Origin: Leptoclinus maculatus
Lineage: Eukaryota; Chordata; Actinopteri; Perciformes; Stichaeidae
Reading direction: 5' to 3'
Assembly: GCA_032191485.1 (NCBI GenBank)
Contig: JAVDOI010000017.1
Location: 1 to 64,000, forward strand
DNA length: 64,000 bases
Shown here: positions 22,887-36,000 of the stretch, in pieces
How the letters are laid out: each line of letters opens with the position of its first letter
Position numbering within the stretch: position 1 is the stretch's first letter
Notes under the pieces: generated by a model
What the model saw: only the letters and a program-made list of their open reading frames with translations
Told to the model about the DNA's origin: nothing
Database searches by the model: none
Program-made: the position numbers and the translations under genes

Positions 22887-24070
22887 CCTGGGAGAAACAA
22901 ATGTTCGCCCATTGATTTATGAAGTGATTTGGTGTCTGAAAACACATTTTAAATGAACCCTGGGACTTGAGCACAATGACTTCCAATGAATTACCCAATC
23001 AGTTCTCTTTGGCCAGCTTTTTCTTTTCAGGAGACCCAAACTGGCACCTTCATCAAATGTTCTTGCATCATAAACACCTCTCATATTTGAGGCATTTGCA
23101 TTTAGCTTTCTTCTTCGATTCAGGGTACTTTTACTGCTGAGCATCGAGCACGTATCCATCTCTTGACGAAGCCCAGAGACTCAAAGCCACTAACCATGCA
23201 AGTTTAAACATAACCATTTCAGATACAAATGCACTCAAACATCACGCTTCATCCATTGCATGTGGATTTGTTTTATTCCTCTTCTTCATCATTTTGAGCC
23301 GTTAAGCTGTTACAAATGGTCTGACTTCCAAACATTGGGGTGAGGAGGAGAACAACACCTTTGTTCTTATTGTTATCTAGCACACAATCACTTTACACCA
23401 TTGCTGTTGATTGTTTCTTATAGACAAGTCGCTATTCCTTTTTTGGGGCATTCTCGTTTTACTTGTTTCTTTGTTCATGTTGTCGATCTTTGTCTTTTTT
23501 TTTTTTGGTGTGAGCTCATTTTAAATAGTTTGACATAACGAGTACATTACAGGAGAGAAGTTAATGAATGATTTCTACCAACCAGCGTCATCGTCGGCTG
23601 TAAGTCTCACACAGTAGCGCAGGCACACACATTTGGCCTAATTATAATTTGGCAGAAACTCATTGACTAGATTGGTTCCCGTGCCTTAAAATAGACTCTT
23701 TGTGCGAGTGAAGAATAGGAAAAAACGTCCTTGGCATTCAAAAATATCCTCGTTCTGAAAGAGTAAATCTTGAATTGGCTCTCACAAAGACAGAAACTCT
23801 CCTATCAAACTTTGCTCATTTTAACTGTGTATTAGAGACACATTTTTTATACAATTTCAATATTACCAACATCTCTTGTTTCATCAGTCGACCTTGTCTA
23901 GTGGCTGATTTTAGTTTCCTTATGTTTTATTTAATAATGTCCGATGACTTTTTCAATGTGGTGTGATGTTACATTCTTATTCTTTTGGTGTGTTACATGA
24001 CATAAAGATGCAGGTTTGTAAAGTATGACATTTCTTTGTATTGCTTGCAAATAAAACATAATAACCACAC
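22887..24070 (+). other. musk: probable musk 3'UTR
   Basis: The region between the TAA and the AATAAA hexamer at 24050-24055 has no recognisable repeat or ORF of note and is AT-rich. The AATAAA lies in ttgcaaataaaacataat. The 3' end is inferred from the signal only; transcripts would be needed to fix it. Confidence 0.5.
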
Positions 24071-24664
24071 ACATTTGAGATCTTGTAAAATACCAGATCA
24101 CATCATTCTTTGTGCTCCCAGTGGACATTGAGAATCATCTTACCAGAACCAGAACCAGTGGTTGAAAACTGGATACACGGTTGATGATACTACTGATGCT
24201 ACTTGACATTGTTGAATCATTTGAGATTAAAAGAATGGACAGACGGACGGACGGGCCATCCATCACCCACCATCCTTGCCGTGCCGACACCAGTCCTCTC
24301 GTGCTCAGCTCGAGCGGTTCGCTGCACCTCGTTGAGACTAAACGGCAGGCGGTAGCTCTACCCCGGCTGCTGTGTCCGGTGTGGCTTCATGGTAAGAGTG
24401 CGGAACAGCAGTAAAACAAAAAAACACATCCGCAGACGTACCCACAGCAGACACGTGCCCTGAATCCTCCTCAGTGTTATTTGAAGGCCAACGATTTAAC
24501 AGACAGTGGGCCTGAGGCGTGAAAGGAGAACTGACTGTATCCATTTATTGATGTTAACGTACAAATTCATGACTAGTACGACTGAAAAGACCCTCAACTT
24601 GTCTGCTTCTAAAGCCTCTTTCTCTCTGTTTATTGAATCATGACCCTCCCCTGACACATGTTCC

Positions 24665-24667
<3 letters not shown>

Positions 24668-24711
<44 letters not shown>
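24668..24711 (+). repeat. (CA)n microsatellite
   Basis: About 21 CA units; reverse-complementary to the GT array 146 bp downstream. Confidence 0.97.
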
Positions 24712-24713
<2 letters not shown>

Positions 24714-24853
24714 CACCATGTGGATGCTGCAGTGTTTCTACTCGCCACGAGAGGGATCAGAGGGGTGACTTGAAGCTTTGCCATACGTGACTCATTTTTA
24801 CTGTGAATTTCTGAGGACGTTTTGTGAATGTGAGTTTTTTTGGAGGACATCGT

Positions 24854-24969
<116 letters not shown>

Positions 24970-27900
24970 GGATTCCCAAAGTAAACTGTTTAAAGTAGGC
25001 AGCATGGAGTTTGGCCTTGGACTGGTCAGCCCTCTTCTCCTTGATCTAAACTTTGGAGCAGACCGTCTCACTCCCACTTCCCCCTCTCCTCGCTCTCCTC
25101 CTCCTGATTTCTCATATTTACTCGTTCCTTCACTCCTTCTTCCCTGTCTCTTCTTTCTATCCTTGTTGTCTTCATATGCATTATCTCTTCATTCGCTGGA
25201 TGTATTTACTACTTTGTTTTATCTAAGTAACCGCAGAATTAAACTTCGAGGCCAAGTTAACATGAGATGAACACCAACATGATGCGTCATCGTTGATGAA
25301 GCGAGTTTATCAGTAATCGACTTGAAAATGATTTGATCTACCAAATGATCAGTTTTTAATGGTTAATAAAGAAGCAGTGCTTCAGCTTGCTGCGGTAGTT
25401 GTTCTTTTTAAGTGTGCTCTACATTTTTTAATATATGACTTTCCAGGTTTCGACATTCCCTCAAAGGTCACCAACGATGGTTTGCAACAGTATGTATGAT
25501 GTACATAAACTACAAAAACAATTAATAAACAAAAAAGAAACGTTTCAATTAAATGAACATTTTCTTATTTCCTCTGGTATTTTTGTCCAAAAATGAAAAC
25601 AGAAATGTAAACGCTGTTTACAACTGTTATGTCATTCATATGCTTTGTTTATGTTGTTGTTACCATGTAAAGTGCTTTTGAGTATAAATGCATTCATATT
25701 ATTATTATTAAATGCAATAATGATTGCTGGGTTATGTGTGTGTTGATGTTGTCACCCCTCTCAGTCAGTAACGAGTCCTGCTGGCTGCACTGGTTAGTGG
25801 TTAGTTAGTTACATCTACCTTCACAACACTGCTTGTGCTCCAGCATTGGCTCATTTCAGCCTTTCTTTCCCCATCGTCCTCCTCTGTCCCTCCTTTCCTC
25901 TGCTCCCCATCGCCACTGTTTCCCTTTCTTATCTGTAGCTGCAGTCGGGGACCCAGAGATTCATGCTTCCATTTAAAAAAGAACAGCGTCTTCCTGTTTT
26001 GTCATGATACTCCTCTTCTGGTTGAGTCCATCTTTGTAGCGGAGGAATAATGCTTCAGAGGAAGGTCGGCTGTTGGATTCTCCTGAATGTTTCAACAGCA
26101 GCGCTGCGGTTCCTGGATGTTCAGGCTCAGCTGTTTTTTAGCGTCTTGTTGACTTTTCCAATGCTCCATTATATTCTGTCCATTCAAAACCATTAACCTT
26201 ATCTGCCACGCACACAGGAGGGGACGCATGTGTCTGTCACCAAACCACGGAAAGTGTCTGTATTGACATTGTGATGAAGATGTGACATCCCCCCCTTCAC
26301 TCAGCGACGGCACACAGGAACTTCCCATGTGGCCCCGCCTGCTCCGATTGGCCCGTTTGGTGGAGCAACAGGAAGTGGGGAGACATATATCAGTCAGCTG
26401 GAGGCTAGCTGTGGAACAATAAACACAGCAGTGTGTGTTTCACACACACACACACACACAGAACATTCTTCCATTTAAAAACATGTCGCTGGGACTGCTG
26501 CTTCGTTTGTGTCACTCTTAAGAGTAGTGTTCAACATACACACACACCACAGAGCCCTGCATGTAGCGTCTGCTTCATGTACGCAGTCCACATCCTGCAA
26601 TTCACTTTCAGATGTCCAGTTTTCAGAATGGAATTCATTCGTCTTGTTTTTTCCTTTTCTTCGTCGGTTTTGTTTTTCTTGCTTTTTTTTTTCTGCGGCG
26701 AAAGTGTGTTCAAGAGCGCCGGGGATTATGTGTGATGTTTCATCACAAACGCATCATCACGCACGCACATCCCTGTGGTGTTCTGGTCATTCATCGTCAT
26801 GAGATAAAGACAGAATGAAGTAGCCTCGTCTCACAAGATTTTATGAAGTCAACCTTTTAGAGGTCCATGAGACTTCAGTCTCCTCATCTTCGCTCCGTTT
26901 TCGTCTTGTTTGCGTGTCAATCAAAGCATTTCGAATCACATTTGATTTGCTTGAAAGATGCTTTATGAATAAAACTTGATTGCTTAATGAATGACTGATT
27001 GATATAAATGTGTGAGTGTGAGGAACAAAACGTTACGGCACAAGGTAGTAATGGGGAAAAGGATGAGCTCTATGGGATTTGATTAGCCCTAAGCATTATG
27101 GCTGGTCATCTTCTACCAGACCATCAAAAGGATGCGGTCCTCAGATGAAACCCAGTGGAGCTCGATTTCACTTCATTTAGATTCAACGAATGAACACGGA
27201 CAGAAAATAAACCAAAATCCTTCAGCGATCATCCCGTCCTTCATGCTCCTCGCAGCACGCCCTCCGACAGGCTCTTATCGAGTAAGACCCGCCCTCTTGA
27301 GATCGACAACCAATCACAAATGACAACCTAGACAAAATAGGTTTTGTGGAGAAGATGTTCATGAGCACACAAACTACTCTACAACCTTTCATAATCTATT
27401 CAAGTTCAAACACTCATAAAGTTGCTTATTTATGGATAATTATAAATATTTCCACCAGTGCAGCTTTAAACTGTTTGGGCTACAGTTAGAAAATCAGCAT
27501 CTAGTTTCTCACTTGATTATAACTGCAAATGTACACACTTTCCTCTTTGCCCTCCATGCTATGCTCACTATGCTAATGAGAAGCCCTACCGTGTTCCACT
27601 CCAGAATTTTGTCAGGTGATTTTCACGCAATAGCGTGTCAGCTAACGGATTAAAAACATTATGAACTCTTAATCAAATGATTGTTTCTTTGAGATACGAC
27701 ATCTTGTCTCTGGGGGTTTCTCAGCCTTCATTCCTCTCCAGCTGACAAAGCACTGATGTTCTCTGGCAAACCGTTTCAAGCGAGCAACCATGCAAACCAC
27801 GGCGGGAACGAATGTGTCTTACAACATGTAAACACGCGGTCACACACGGACCTCTGCTAACAGTCAGGGCTGACTAAAACGTGTGAACAGCCTCGAGGTC

Positions 27901-28815
27901 TGTGGATTATTAGGTCTAGCCCAAAAAGAAACCGCATGCCGTGAAGCGTACATCATCAGTCTGTCTGTGACTCTGCGTGCTCCCCCGTTTACTGACTTTC
28001 CGGATGTCATAGAAACAAAAACACCCCGTGGATAACAGAGAGTAGCAACGATAGCAACGATAGCAAGGCTCAACGTGTAAGATAAAGTACCACCTTTAAA
28101 AAACATTCTGATGACGTCAATGACATGAGTGGCATGAGCCTTAAAACAACACAACACAATAATTCAGACTTTTCTCATGTTTTTATTGTTGCTGGGATAT
28201 CAACACTATGACTCTGGGTGGACATTCATTGATATTGGCCCATACAGTATAGATAGTATGGAAATCACGTTTACGTCTGTGTCACACTTACTTTCTACAA
28301 ACTACTGGTACACGCTTTGTTTCATCTGAGGCTTGGCAACGAAAAAACATTTAAAAGCAACGTGTCACTTTGGAAGAACAGACTTTTAGACAGTTAGGAA
28401 GACCTCGCCGGTTGCTCCTGATAACGTACATATCGCCATTCTATGAATACACTTTGGGGTGAACAGTTTTTGGTATGAAAATGACAACATTTATCAAGTG
28501 CAACACACACCGCCCATAGCAAACATTGGACATTCAGACAGAAGCATTCAGGATATGATGGCAGGAATGTGCTAATCTGGGGAGCTAATGTGATAAAACT
28601 GTTTTTCAGGAAAGGTCACGCACGTTGAAGCTGGGAAACATCGTCCTACCCTGACATACATAATAGCCTGTGGACTTACATAGAAATCAATGGGTGACAT
28701 GCGCCATATGCCGCCAGGGAACGTTGGCCTAAAGAATGATGTTAAACGAAAAGACCAAAAAAAAAAAAAATTGATCACTTTACATTTTCAATCAATGTAC
28801 CCTTTTTATCATACC

Positions 28816-29455
28816 TATGAAGGCAAATCACTGTCAAAATCCGTGTCAGAGTGATATCCGGTCTATCCAAAGACCAGGATTGTAACCAATCAGATGTAGA
28901 GATACAAGGAGACTGGGCCCGCCCACTTACTGTCAAACAGAAAAACTACTCGCGAGCGAGCGAGCAGGTTAAAGACTCGAGAGCGAGCAGGAAAAAGACT
29001 TGCGAGCGAGCAGGTTAAAGACTCGCGAGCGAGCAGGTTAAAGACTCGAGAGCAAGCAGGAAAAAGACTCGCGGGCGAGCAGGTTAAAGACTCGAGAGCG
29101 AGCAGGAAAAAGACTCGCGAGCGAGCAGGTTAAAGACTCGAGAGCGAGCAGGAAAAAGACTCGCGAGCGAGCAGGTTAAAGACTCGAGAGCGAGCAGGAA
29201 AAAGACTCGCGAGCGAGCAGGTTAAAGACTCGAGAGCGAGCAGGACAAAAGACTCGCGAGCGAGCAGGTTAAAGACTCGAGAGCGAGCAGGTTAAAGACT
29301 CGTGAGCGAGCAGGTTAAAGACTCGAGAGCAACTGTTGCTCGCGGAGTGATGTAAAAGCACTCGCCAAAATAAAATACGCACGCGGCTGTTTGATTTGCA
29401 CGCGCGCATGGATCTCATTTGCGCTCTCGTATTTTGACAGTGATTTGCCTTCATA
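28816..29455. mobile_element. TIR (foldback/MITE-like) element with 6-bp target duplication
   Basis: A perfect 25-bp inverted repeat bounds the element: 28816-28840 (begins TATGAAGGCAAATCACTG) and 29431-29455 (its reverse complement). The flanking hexamer CATACC occurs on both outer sides (28810-28815 and 29456-29461), as expected for a target-site duplication. No transposase is inside, so it is non-autonomous. The superfamily is not obvious from the ends. Confidence 0.78.
28950..29332 (+). repeat. 22/44-bp minisatellite GCGAGCGAGCAGG...AAAGACTC
   Basis: About 17 tandem copies of a 22-bp unit (GAGCGAGCAGGTTAAAGACT and GAGCGAGCAGGAAAAAGACT, alternating), so mainly 44-bp dimers. CpG-rich (TCGCGAGCGAGC). 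Lies wholly inside the TIR element. Confidence 0.93.
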
Positions 29456-31206
29456 CATACCACACTAAAAACAAAACCGTCTGTATTCATGAGTTTGTAC
29501 TCATGCTGTGAAAATAAAAGTAAAAACCGTGCACTATACTTTCTGTAAAAGTAACACTGACATTAATCTTTGTTGTACTTTAAGGCAATTGTAAAACAAC
29601 ACGCAATTAAAGAGTAGGTTAAAACCAGCGGAAGATCTTGTATTCGCTCACCGCCACTGGTTCAACTTCCCACATTGCTGCGGTGATGTACAAGCGTACT
29701 CTAGGACACTGTGACATCACTGATGGGTGTGGTTACAGGTGCAAAGAGGCACACTTTAAACCAGAGAGGGCTGTGAAACACTGCTTCTGAGCCTGCTTTT
29801 AAGTTACTCTTTCAGGAGGACTGGAAGGCACTGCACACATAGATATCTAGTTCTGGGTCACAAACAAGTTAATTACCGTAATAGTCAACAGGAAATGCAT
29901 TAATTAGGCTCACAACACAAAAGAGCTCATGACATTATAACCATAAACTAAATCCTACAGTACGTTTGGACAGATTATAACACTTACTTTCCCTTTGGTG
30001 ATTAACTTTGAATAATATATTTTATATACATACATACTGTACACATATACTTACAACAGTGTACAAAATAATGACACACTGGTAAACAGAGGCATATGAA
30101 GACAGACAGTTTAGTTGGTTTGTGATATAACCTGAAGCATTACTTTGTTACAGTTAATGTCTATGCAGGGTTGGGTCCAGAGCCGAAGACAATGAGTGGC
30201 ACTGCACCTGCTGCTGCTGCTGTTAGTCTATTGAGGCCTGTTGTGAAGTTAACAGAAGTAAAGAATGCACCAGCTCAAAGGCAAAGCTAAAGCAATTAGG
30301 TTGAATTGTCTAAGACGAAAACATCTAAGATTGTTGCCTTAGAATCTTTGAGTTTGTTTCTTTTTTTTTTAAAGTGGAAAGGCACAACTTGTAGATTAAA
30401 AAGGCCAACAACAGTGAACAATAGAATCATAATTCTGGATCAAAGAACTTAAGTTGCCTCATAAACAGGGCGACATTTCGACCAACTCTGACAGGCACAA
30501 AGATACCAGCTGACTTCAGCTGCAGCTTTAAAGGGTTAAATCCCTGACAAACATCTTGCTTCCTGGAAAACATCTGGCTGTTCGCTTGTTTGGACCTTTG
30601 TCTATGTATTTTGGCCAAAATGTATTTTGATTCGAGTCACGCCAAAATTCAGCTGGTGATTTTTAACAACGTACATCACAGCATCACTCGGCTGACTGAC
30701 TTCAGTTGAATCTCAAGTGAATAGCAGACAGTGGAGGAGTGCACTTGAGGCAATAAGATATCATTTAAGAAGCGTATTATCTTAAGAGTAAACTGTGAGG
30801 GACAGTGAGGAGACAGAGGCAGGGACACAGAAAAAGGTTTGGATTATTTGTATCTGCAGCATTTCTAAATAAGGACTGGTTCACAAAAAAAAAATAAAAA
30901 AAACATCATATCTTCAACCATCTTATATAGTGACATCAACAAAACGTCATATATTATTTTGGATGGACATCTGTATTACTTCATATCACCAATAACACTG
31001 TCGCAGGAAAAACAAATGTGTACATGACATTCAGTTTCTGGTAACAGGAACAATATTTACACACTTTCCTTGGAGTGTTTTTAAAGCAGGGTACTGTGGT
31101 ACTGTAGGAGCCAACTTCATGAAAATGACGAAATTCACAAATGGTCATTTTTCATGAATACTGCCAAAAAAGATGCACATTGGTGTTTTTGGATTTTCAG
31201 CTAATA

Positions 31207-32730
31207 TTTATTAGCGGCTCAGTGAAATGGCGCTCGTGAGTTACGTTTAGTAGGCAGGACCAAAGGATTTTCTTCAAACTATGGAGAGAAATATTGGAAT
31301 ACAACGGAATGATTGAACACTGATCGATTGCAAACTGGATTTTCATTGGCCAAGCGAGCACTGTGGCTTTATGTCAGTCGACCTCTTTGGTCCAGCCTGA
31401 AATATAACTGTCATATATAACTATATGGACTGTCGTGACACTCAGTGTTTGCAGTCAAAACTGTTACTTCTTCGTGGCAAAGTTGAGTTTGTCAAGTACA
31501 AATTCAGGCAGGCACCAAATGTATCTTGACGTCCATGCTATAAAAAGACGTGACGGCCCATCTTGCCACCTCTCACAACGAGTAAACATCGAACTGTACT
31601 TTCACATTCACTTTTTCCTCAGTCAGTCTCGTGGAGACGCTTCGTACGAGAGGCAGACAACTCAGCACATTTCATGTCATGACCCGAAGTCTGCTAACAC
31701 TCGGCAGAGATGACCTTCACCTTGTCTCCACATAACACCGTGGCACAGAGCCTATTCTGAAACCGCAAACATCCTCCCCCTTTTTAGTGAGATCCCTGGA
31801 ACAACTTGTCTCTAATTCCTCAGAGGGAACAAACAACAGATCCTGGACGCCTCATGTATTTAAGTTGGACTAAAGGAAGAAACTGGATTCACTAAAGCCT
31901 TATCAGTGGGAGATGGGGATCAGAGGAATGATGAGTTTTGGTTGCAAGGTCACTTGTCATTGAAAGATGATTGAGGAATCTGCTGCAGAAATAAATAACA
32001 GCTCTGGTTACTTAAAAAATCCATAATGGTCATTTTTGGTAAGTTGCTAAACGTGTCAAACATGTCAATATTGATATATTCATTTATCTTATGAGCATCA
32101 GCAGGATGTCCCATAAATGGTTCACTTTGACGCCTGTATTTTGGAAAGGTCAAAACCCTGGAAATGGATCCAAATACTATCAAGAAATGTTTTTGTGTTT
32201 CTCAAAATTGTAAGTCTTTCCTCCCAAACATAAAGGAAAAAGAGAATAGTGTTGGAAAAGAGTCCTCCAATGGATGTGGAGTAACACCCCAATGGTAGTG
32301 TAATGCTATCTGAATGTAAAAGGTCTGTATGATGTAACAAGATCTTTCTTGAGAATGGGGATCGAGGGGAAGAAGTCTGAAATTACAGGATACAAAGTTA
32401 AAGAACACTGGAGTACTGGCATTACCTTCATTTCACAGATTACTTTTAAATAGTTCATACAAAACAATTAATAAACAACTAAGCAGAAATACTAACAGCC
32501 GATCAGAGTCCTCGTAGATCCTCCTCTTCGCTGCGATCTCATCCAGCTCGTCATCAACTCATCTATCTAATCTTCATTCTCCGAGTTATCGCCTTACTGT
32601 CTTTAGTTCGTATCATGTTCGCAGTCCCTCTCAAACCTTCCCGTTCACCTTCTCTCAGTCAGTATCTCCAACACAGATTAACCTCCTTCAAGCGGCTGGA
32701 TTAATCCCCGCGATGTCCAGCCCTTCCTTT
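31207..32730 (-). other. lpar1: probable lpar1 3'UTR
   Basis: About 1.5 kb downstream of the lpar1 stop a minus-strand AATAAA appears (TTTATT on + at 31207-31212). The interval has no repeat arrays or coding signal. The end is inferred only from the hexamer. Confidence 0.4.
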
Positions 32731-33056
32731 TTATACCACCGAGTGTTCGTTGTTGTGGTGGTGGTGGTGGTGGTGCGCTCCGCCGCTCAGCACCGTGTGG
32801 TTGGTGGACGACGCCGACCGGTCGGACCCCTCCGCCACCGTCCCGTTGACGTTCTCCTGCCGCTGGCAACACAGGATCTGCCTGAAGGTGGCGCTCATCT
32901 CCTTGTCGCGGTAGGAGTAGATGATGGGGTTCATGGCCGAGTTGAACTCGGCGAGCAGCAGGAAGAACTTCTCATAGGTGAGGACATTGCATTTGACGCA
33001 GAAGACATCGAGGAGGAGGATGACCAGGCCGGGGGTCCAGCAGACGATGAACGCAC
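32731..33056 (-). CDS. lpar1: lpar1 coding exon 2 (TM6-TM7 and C-tail)
   Basis: Acceptor tgtttcctcag on the minus strand, then TM6 AFIVCWTPGLVILLLD, extracellular loop 3, TM7 with FNSAMNPIIYSYRDKEM, and a C-tail ending in HSVV with stop TAA at 32733-32731. A run of seven His codons (32775-32755) sits just before the terminal NNEHSVV; the mammalian tail has a short non-His sequence there. Confidence 0.96.
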
Positions 33057-36000
33057 CTGAGGAAACACAAAGCAGAGGTTGGAATTGGTGCTGTTCAGGA
33101 ATATATATATAAAAGACAGATCTGTTCTGAAGGTTGCTTTTGTTACTTTAAATGGGAAAACAGGCAGCAATCTCCAGTTCTGAAAAGTGAAGTCAACGTT
33201 TAAGTGTCTTGAACCTGCATTCTTACTAATGGCCATCAGGGGGCGACTTCTCTGATTGTATAGAAGTCTATTTGAAAATGGCCCTACTTCTCACTTTATT
33301 CATTCCCTCAGTTTATGGTCTAAATCTATAGTTTAGGTTTTCTTCAACACAGCATGTTGTTCATTTAGTAAATGATGGTTAATTGAGAGTAAAATAGACC
33401 ATAAAGAAGAGTATGCTTTAGGGCTACCTTTTCATTTTAGAGCTTTAACCCTTTCACCATGTGTTTTCACTTCATCAAAGTTAATTGAAACCTTTATGGT
33501 CACCTAAAAATGTCTCATCCAGTAGTCAGCGTTCGGTTGTACTTTTCTCCACTCTCAGATGTCATTTTTGGTTGCAAAAAAGGAAAGTGGCAAGGACCAA
33601 AAACAAAAAATGGCGACGGCCAAAAACCAAGACAGCAACGGCCAAAATGTCAAATTTGAGGCTTCAAAAAGTCTTATATGAAGTCTATTCCCATTCTAGT
33701 TGTTGATCCTTGAAGTCACATGACATGGTTTGACTGGAGAAAAGTTTAGTAAATGTTTCACCAATCTTTCATGTAATTTATTAGCAGTGAGGCTGTTCTG
33801 GGCCCATGGTTTCATCCCGTTACACCAAGACACAGATTTCACTGATGATTCATATTTTGTAACAGGATTTTTCTAGGGCCTACTTGTTTATAATCCATCA
33901 TAAATCTCAAAGGAGATTACTCACATCACATGTGTCTGCATCCTGAAAAGGAAAAAGTGCAATATATCTGTATTTGAAGCTAATAACAGAATTTGAGAGG
34001 CACACAGATTAAAATAGCACAAAAACACAGTTTTTGGCTCTTGTGAGTTTTTGGCTATGTTTTGGTCACTATTACTAACAAGTGATTAAGCACATGTTCT
34101 GAACTATACTAATTCCTGGTTTCCTCTGCCTTTTAATGAGCCCGATGAATCACTTGGGCTGAATGTGCATCTAATGCCACAACAATGTGATGTTGGCCTG
34201 ACTTTCATACAGCACTGTATCTCACCAGTATATGGATTTTATGGATTTCTATTTTCGCGGTTTGAATTTGAATGACTCTTAATGATTTTTAAATATAAAT
34301 CATGCGTTTGAACAGAGATGACTTGGTTTGGTCTGACTCACAATGAGAGACGATGATTCACTGGGACTTAAACTGGAATACTGATTACTTGATCAAAATG
34401 GTCTTTTCAGTGTCACCTTGAAATTCATACCGTGTCACGTCGCACACCTCTACCTTATATACATTATGGTAATGTCACATTCTGGGTGTGAATCCTTGTC
34501 TTTCCTCTCCCTCTACTGAACCACAAAAAAGTAAAGAAGCAGAAGACTTTGAAAATGTATCCTATAACACAACCACTGATGGGATCGTAACATTTACAGT
34601 ATAGTAGCCGAAGGCACTCTGGGAGCTGGTGTTGATGGTTTAGGTCTGTGATGAAACACTCTACAACCACATCACCATCACTTAGGAACAGCACCATCAG
34701 TGGAGAGAAGGAAACCACCCATGTCACTTTGTAACTACATCTAAAACTTTTTAACGAGACTTTTTCATTACAAAGTACTTTTGTTGTACAGTGTTTTCAA
34801 TTACTTTGTTTTTGCGGGTACATTAGGTTACCGGTTATGAAGCCTCAAAAGCAAAAAAATAACACTAAAAGCCAGATTTCTAAGTCATAATTGTACTCAA
34901 ATGCATGGTGGTATTGAATAAATATCATCATTTTATTACCTTTAATTACCCTTAAATGGACGCACTCTTATCTATCTCAACACTTCCCATTATTCTATTT
35001 TTTTTAATTATAGAATCTACATTATTAAACAACTGGAAAATGTTTCATGGGGAAAGTGGGAAATATGCCATTGATTCAACATGCCAGCTAGCAGAGATTT
35101 AAAAAGCTAAACGGTGCTGGAGAAGTCTGAAAGTGGAATAATTATGAATTATTTGATAATCTAATGGGGGGGGGGGGGAATATTATGTTTTAACTATATT
35201 TCACAAATAATTTCCATTATTTAACTTGCTCCTCTATTTAATATTTAGACAATTGGTCACTGACATTGAAAAAAGGCCAAGCTTTCAAAATAAAAGCCCA
35301 GAGGTCAAAGACACAGTAAATAGGTAAGGTATCATTAAAAAAATCATATAATGGTTTGGTAACGTTTAGGCAAATAAAACGTCAGGTTCGTAGTAAAAAG
35401 ATGGGGGGGGGGGGGGGGGGAATCGTAATTTCTCAGGAAATCAGCCGCTATTATCACTCTTAATCCAAAACATCTACAGAGACATAAATGTCTGACCTCA
35501 ACCTCAGTGTTGCAACCAGATCTCCAGTATTCCATATCTACAACCTCCTCAGCTCATTTGGGTGAGCACAATGCATCATCATTCCTCTGATAAGACGAGG
35601 GGGGGGGGGTGTCACTGACTCATTACTCATGAATGTGGAGTTCAAGTATTGTGAATCCAGTCGACAGATGCTATTTGTCACAACTACAGGACAACTGTAG
35701 GGCAGTACACTCTTGAAGCAGTACGGCAACAAGTCTTGATGAGAAATAGGGCGAGCAGAGATGGGGGGGTGAGGGGGACAGAGACGATATTGACGGGCAG
35801 GCCTGTTATCTGTTAGTGTTTTGCAGGCGGCAGCTGCAGAAGGGTTGACCTCACTTCTCAGCTATGCAGGCAGACTCTCCAGAGTTTGATACATTTCTCA
35901 AACGGTTCGGCAGAGAAACGATCTGAGCGAGTTGTGAGGAAGTGAAAAAATAAAAACAGCACAGAACAAGACAAATACTTCTGACAAGCATGATGATTGT

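Noticed and set aside
28950..29332. Possible CRISPR-like array
   Set aside because: The 22-bp units are contiguous without unique spacers, and the genome is vertebrate. The 31-bp and 30-bp arrays were rejected for the same reason.
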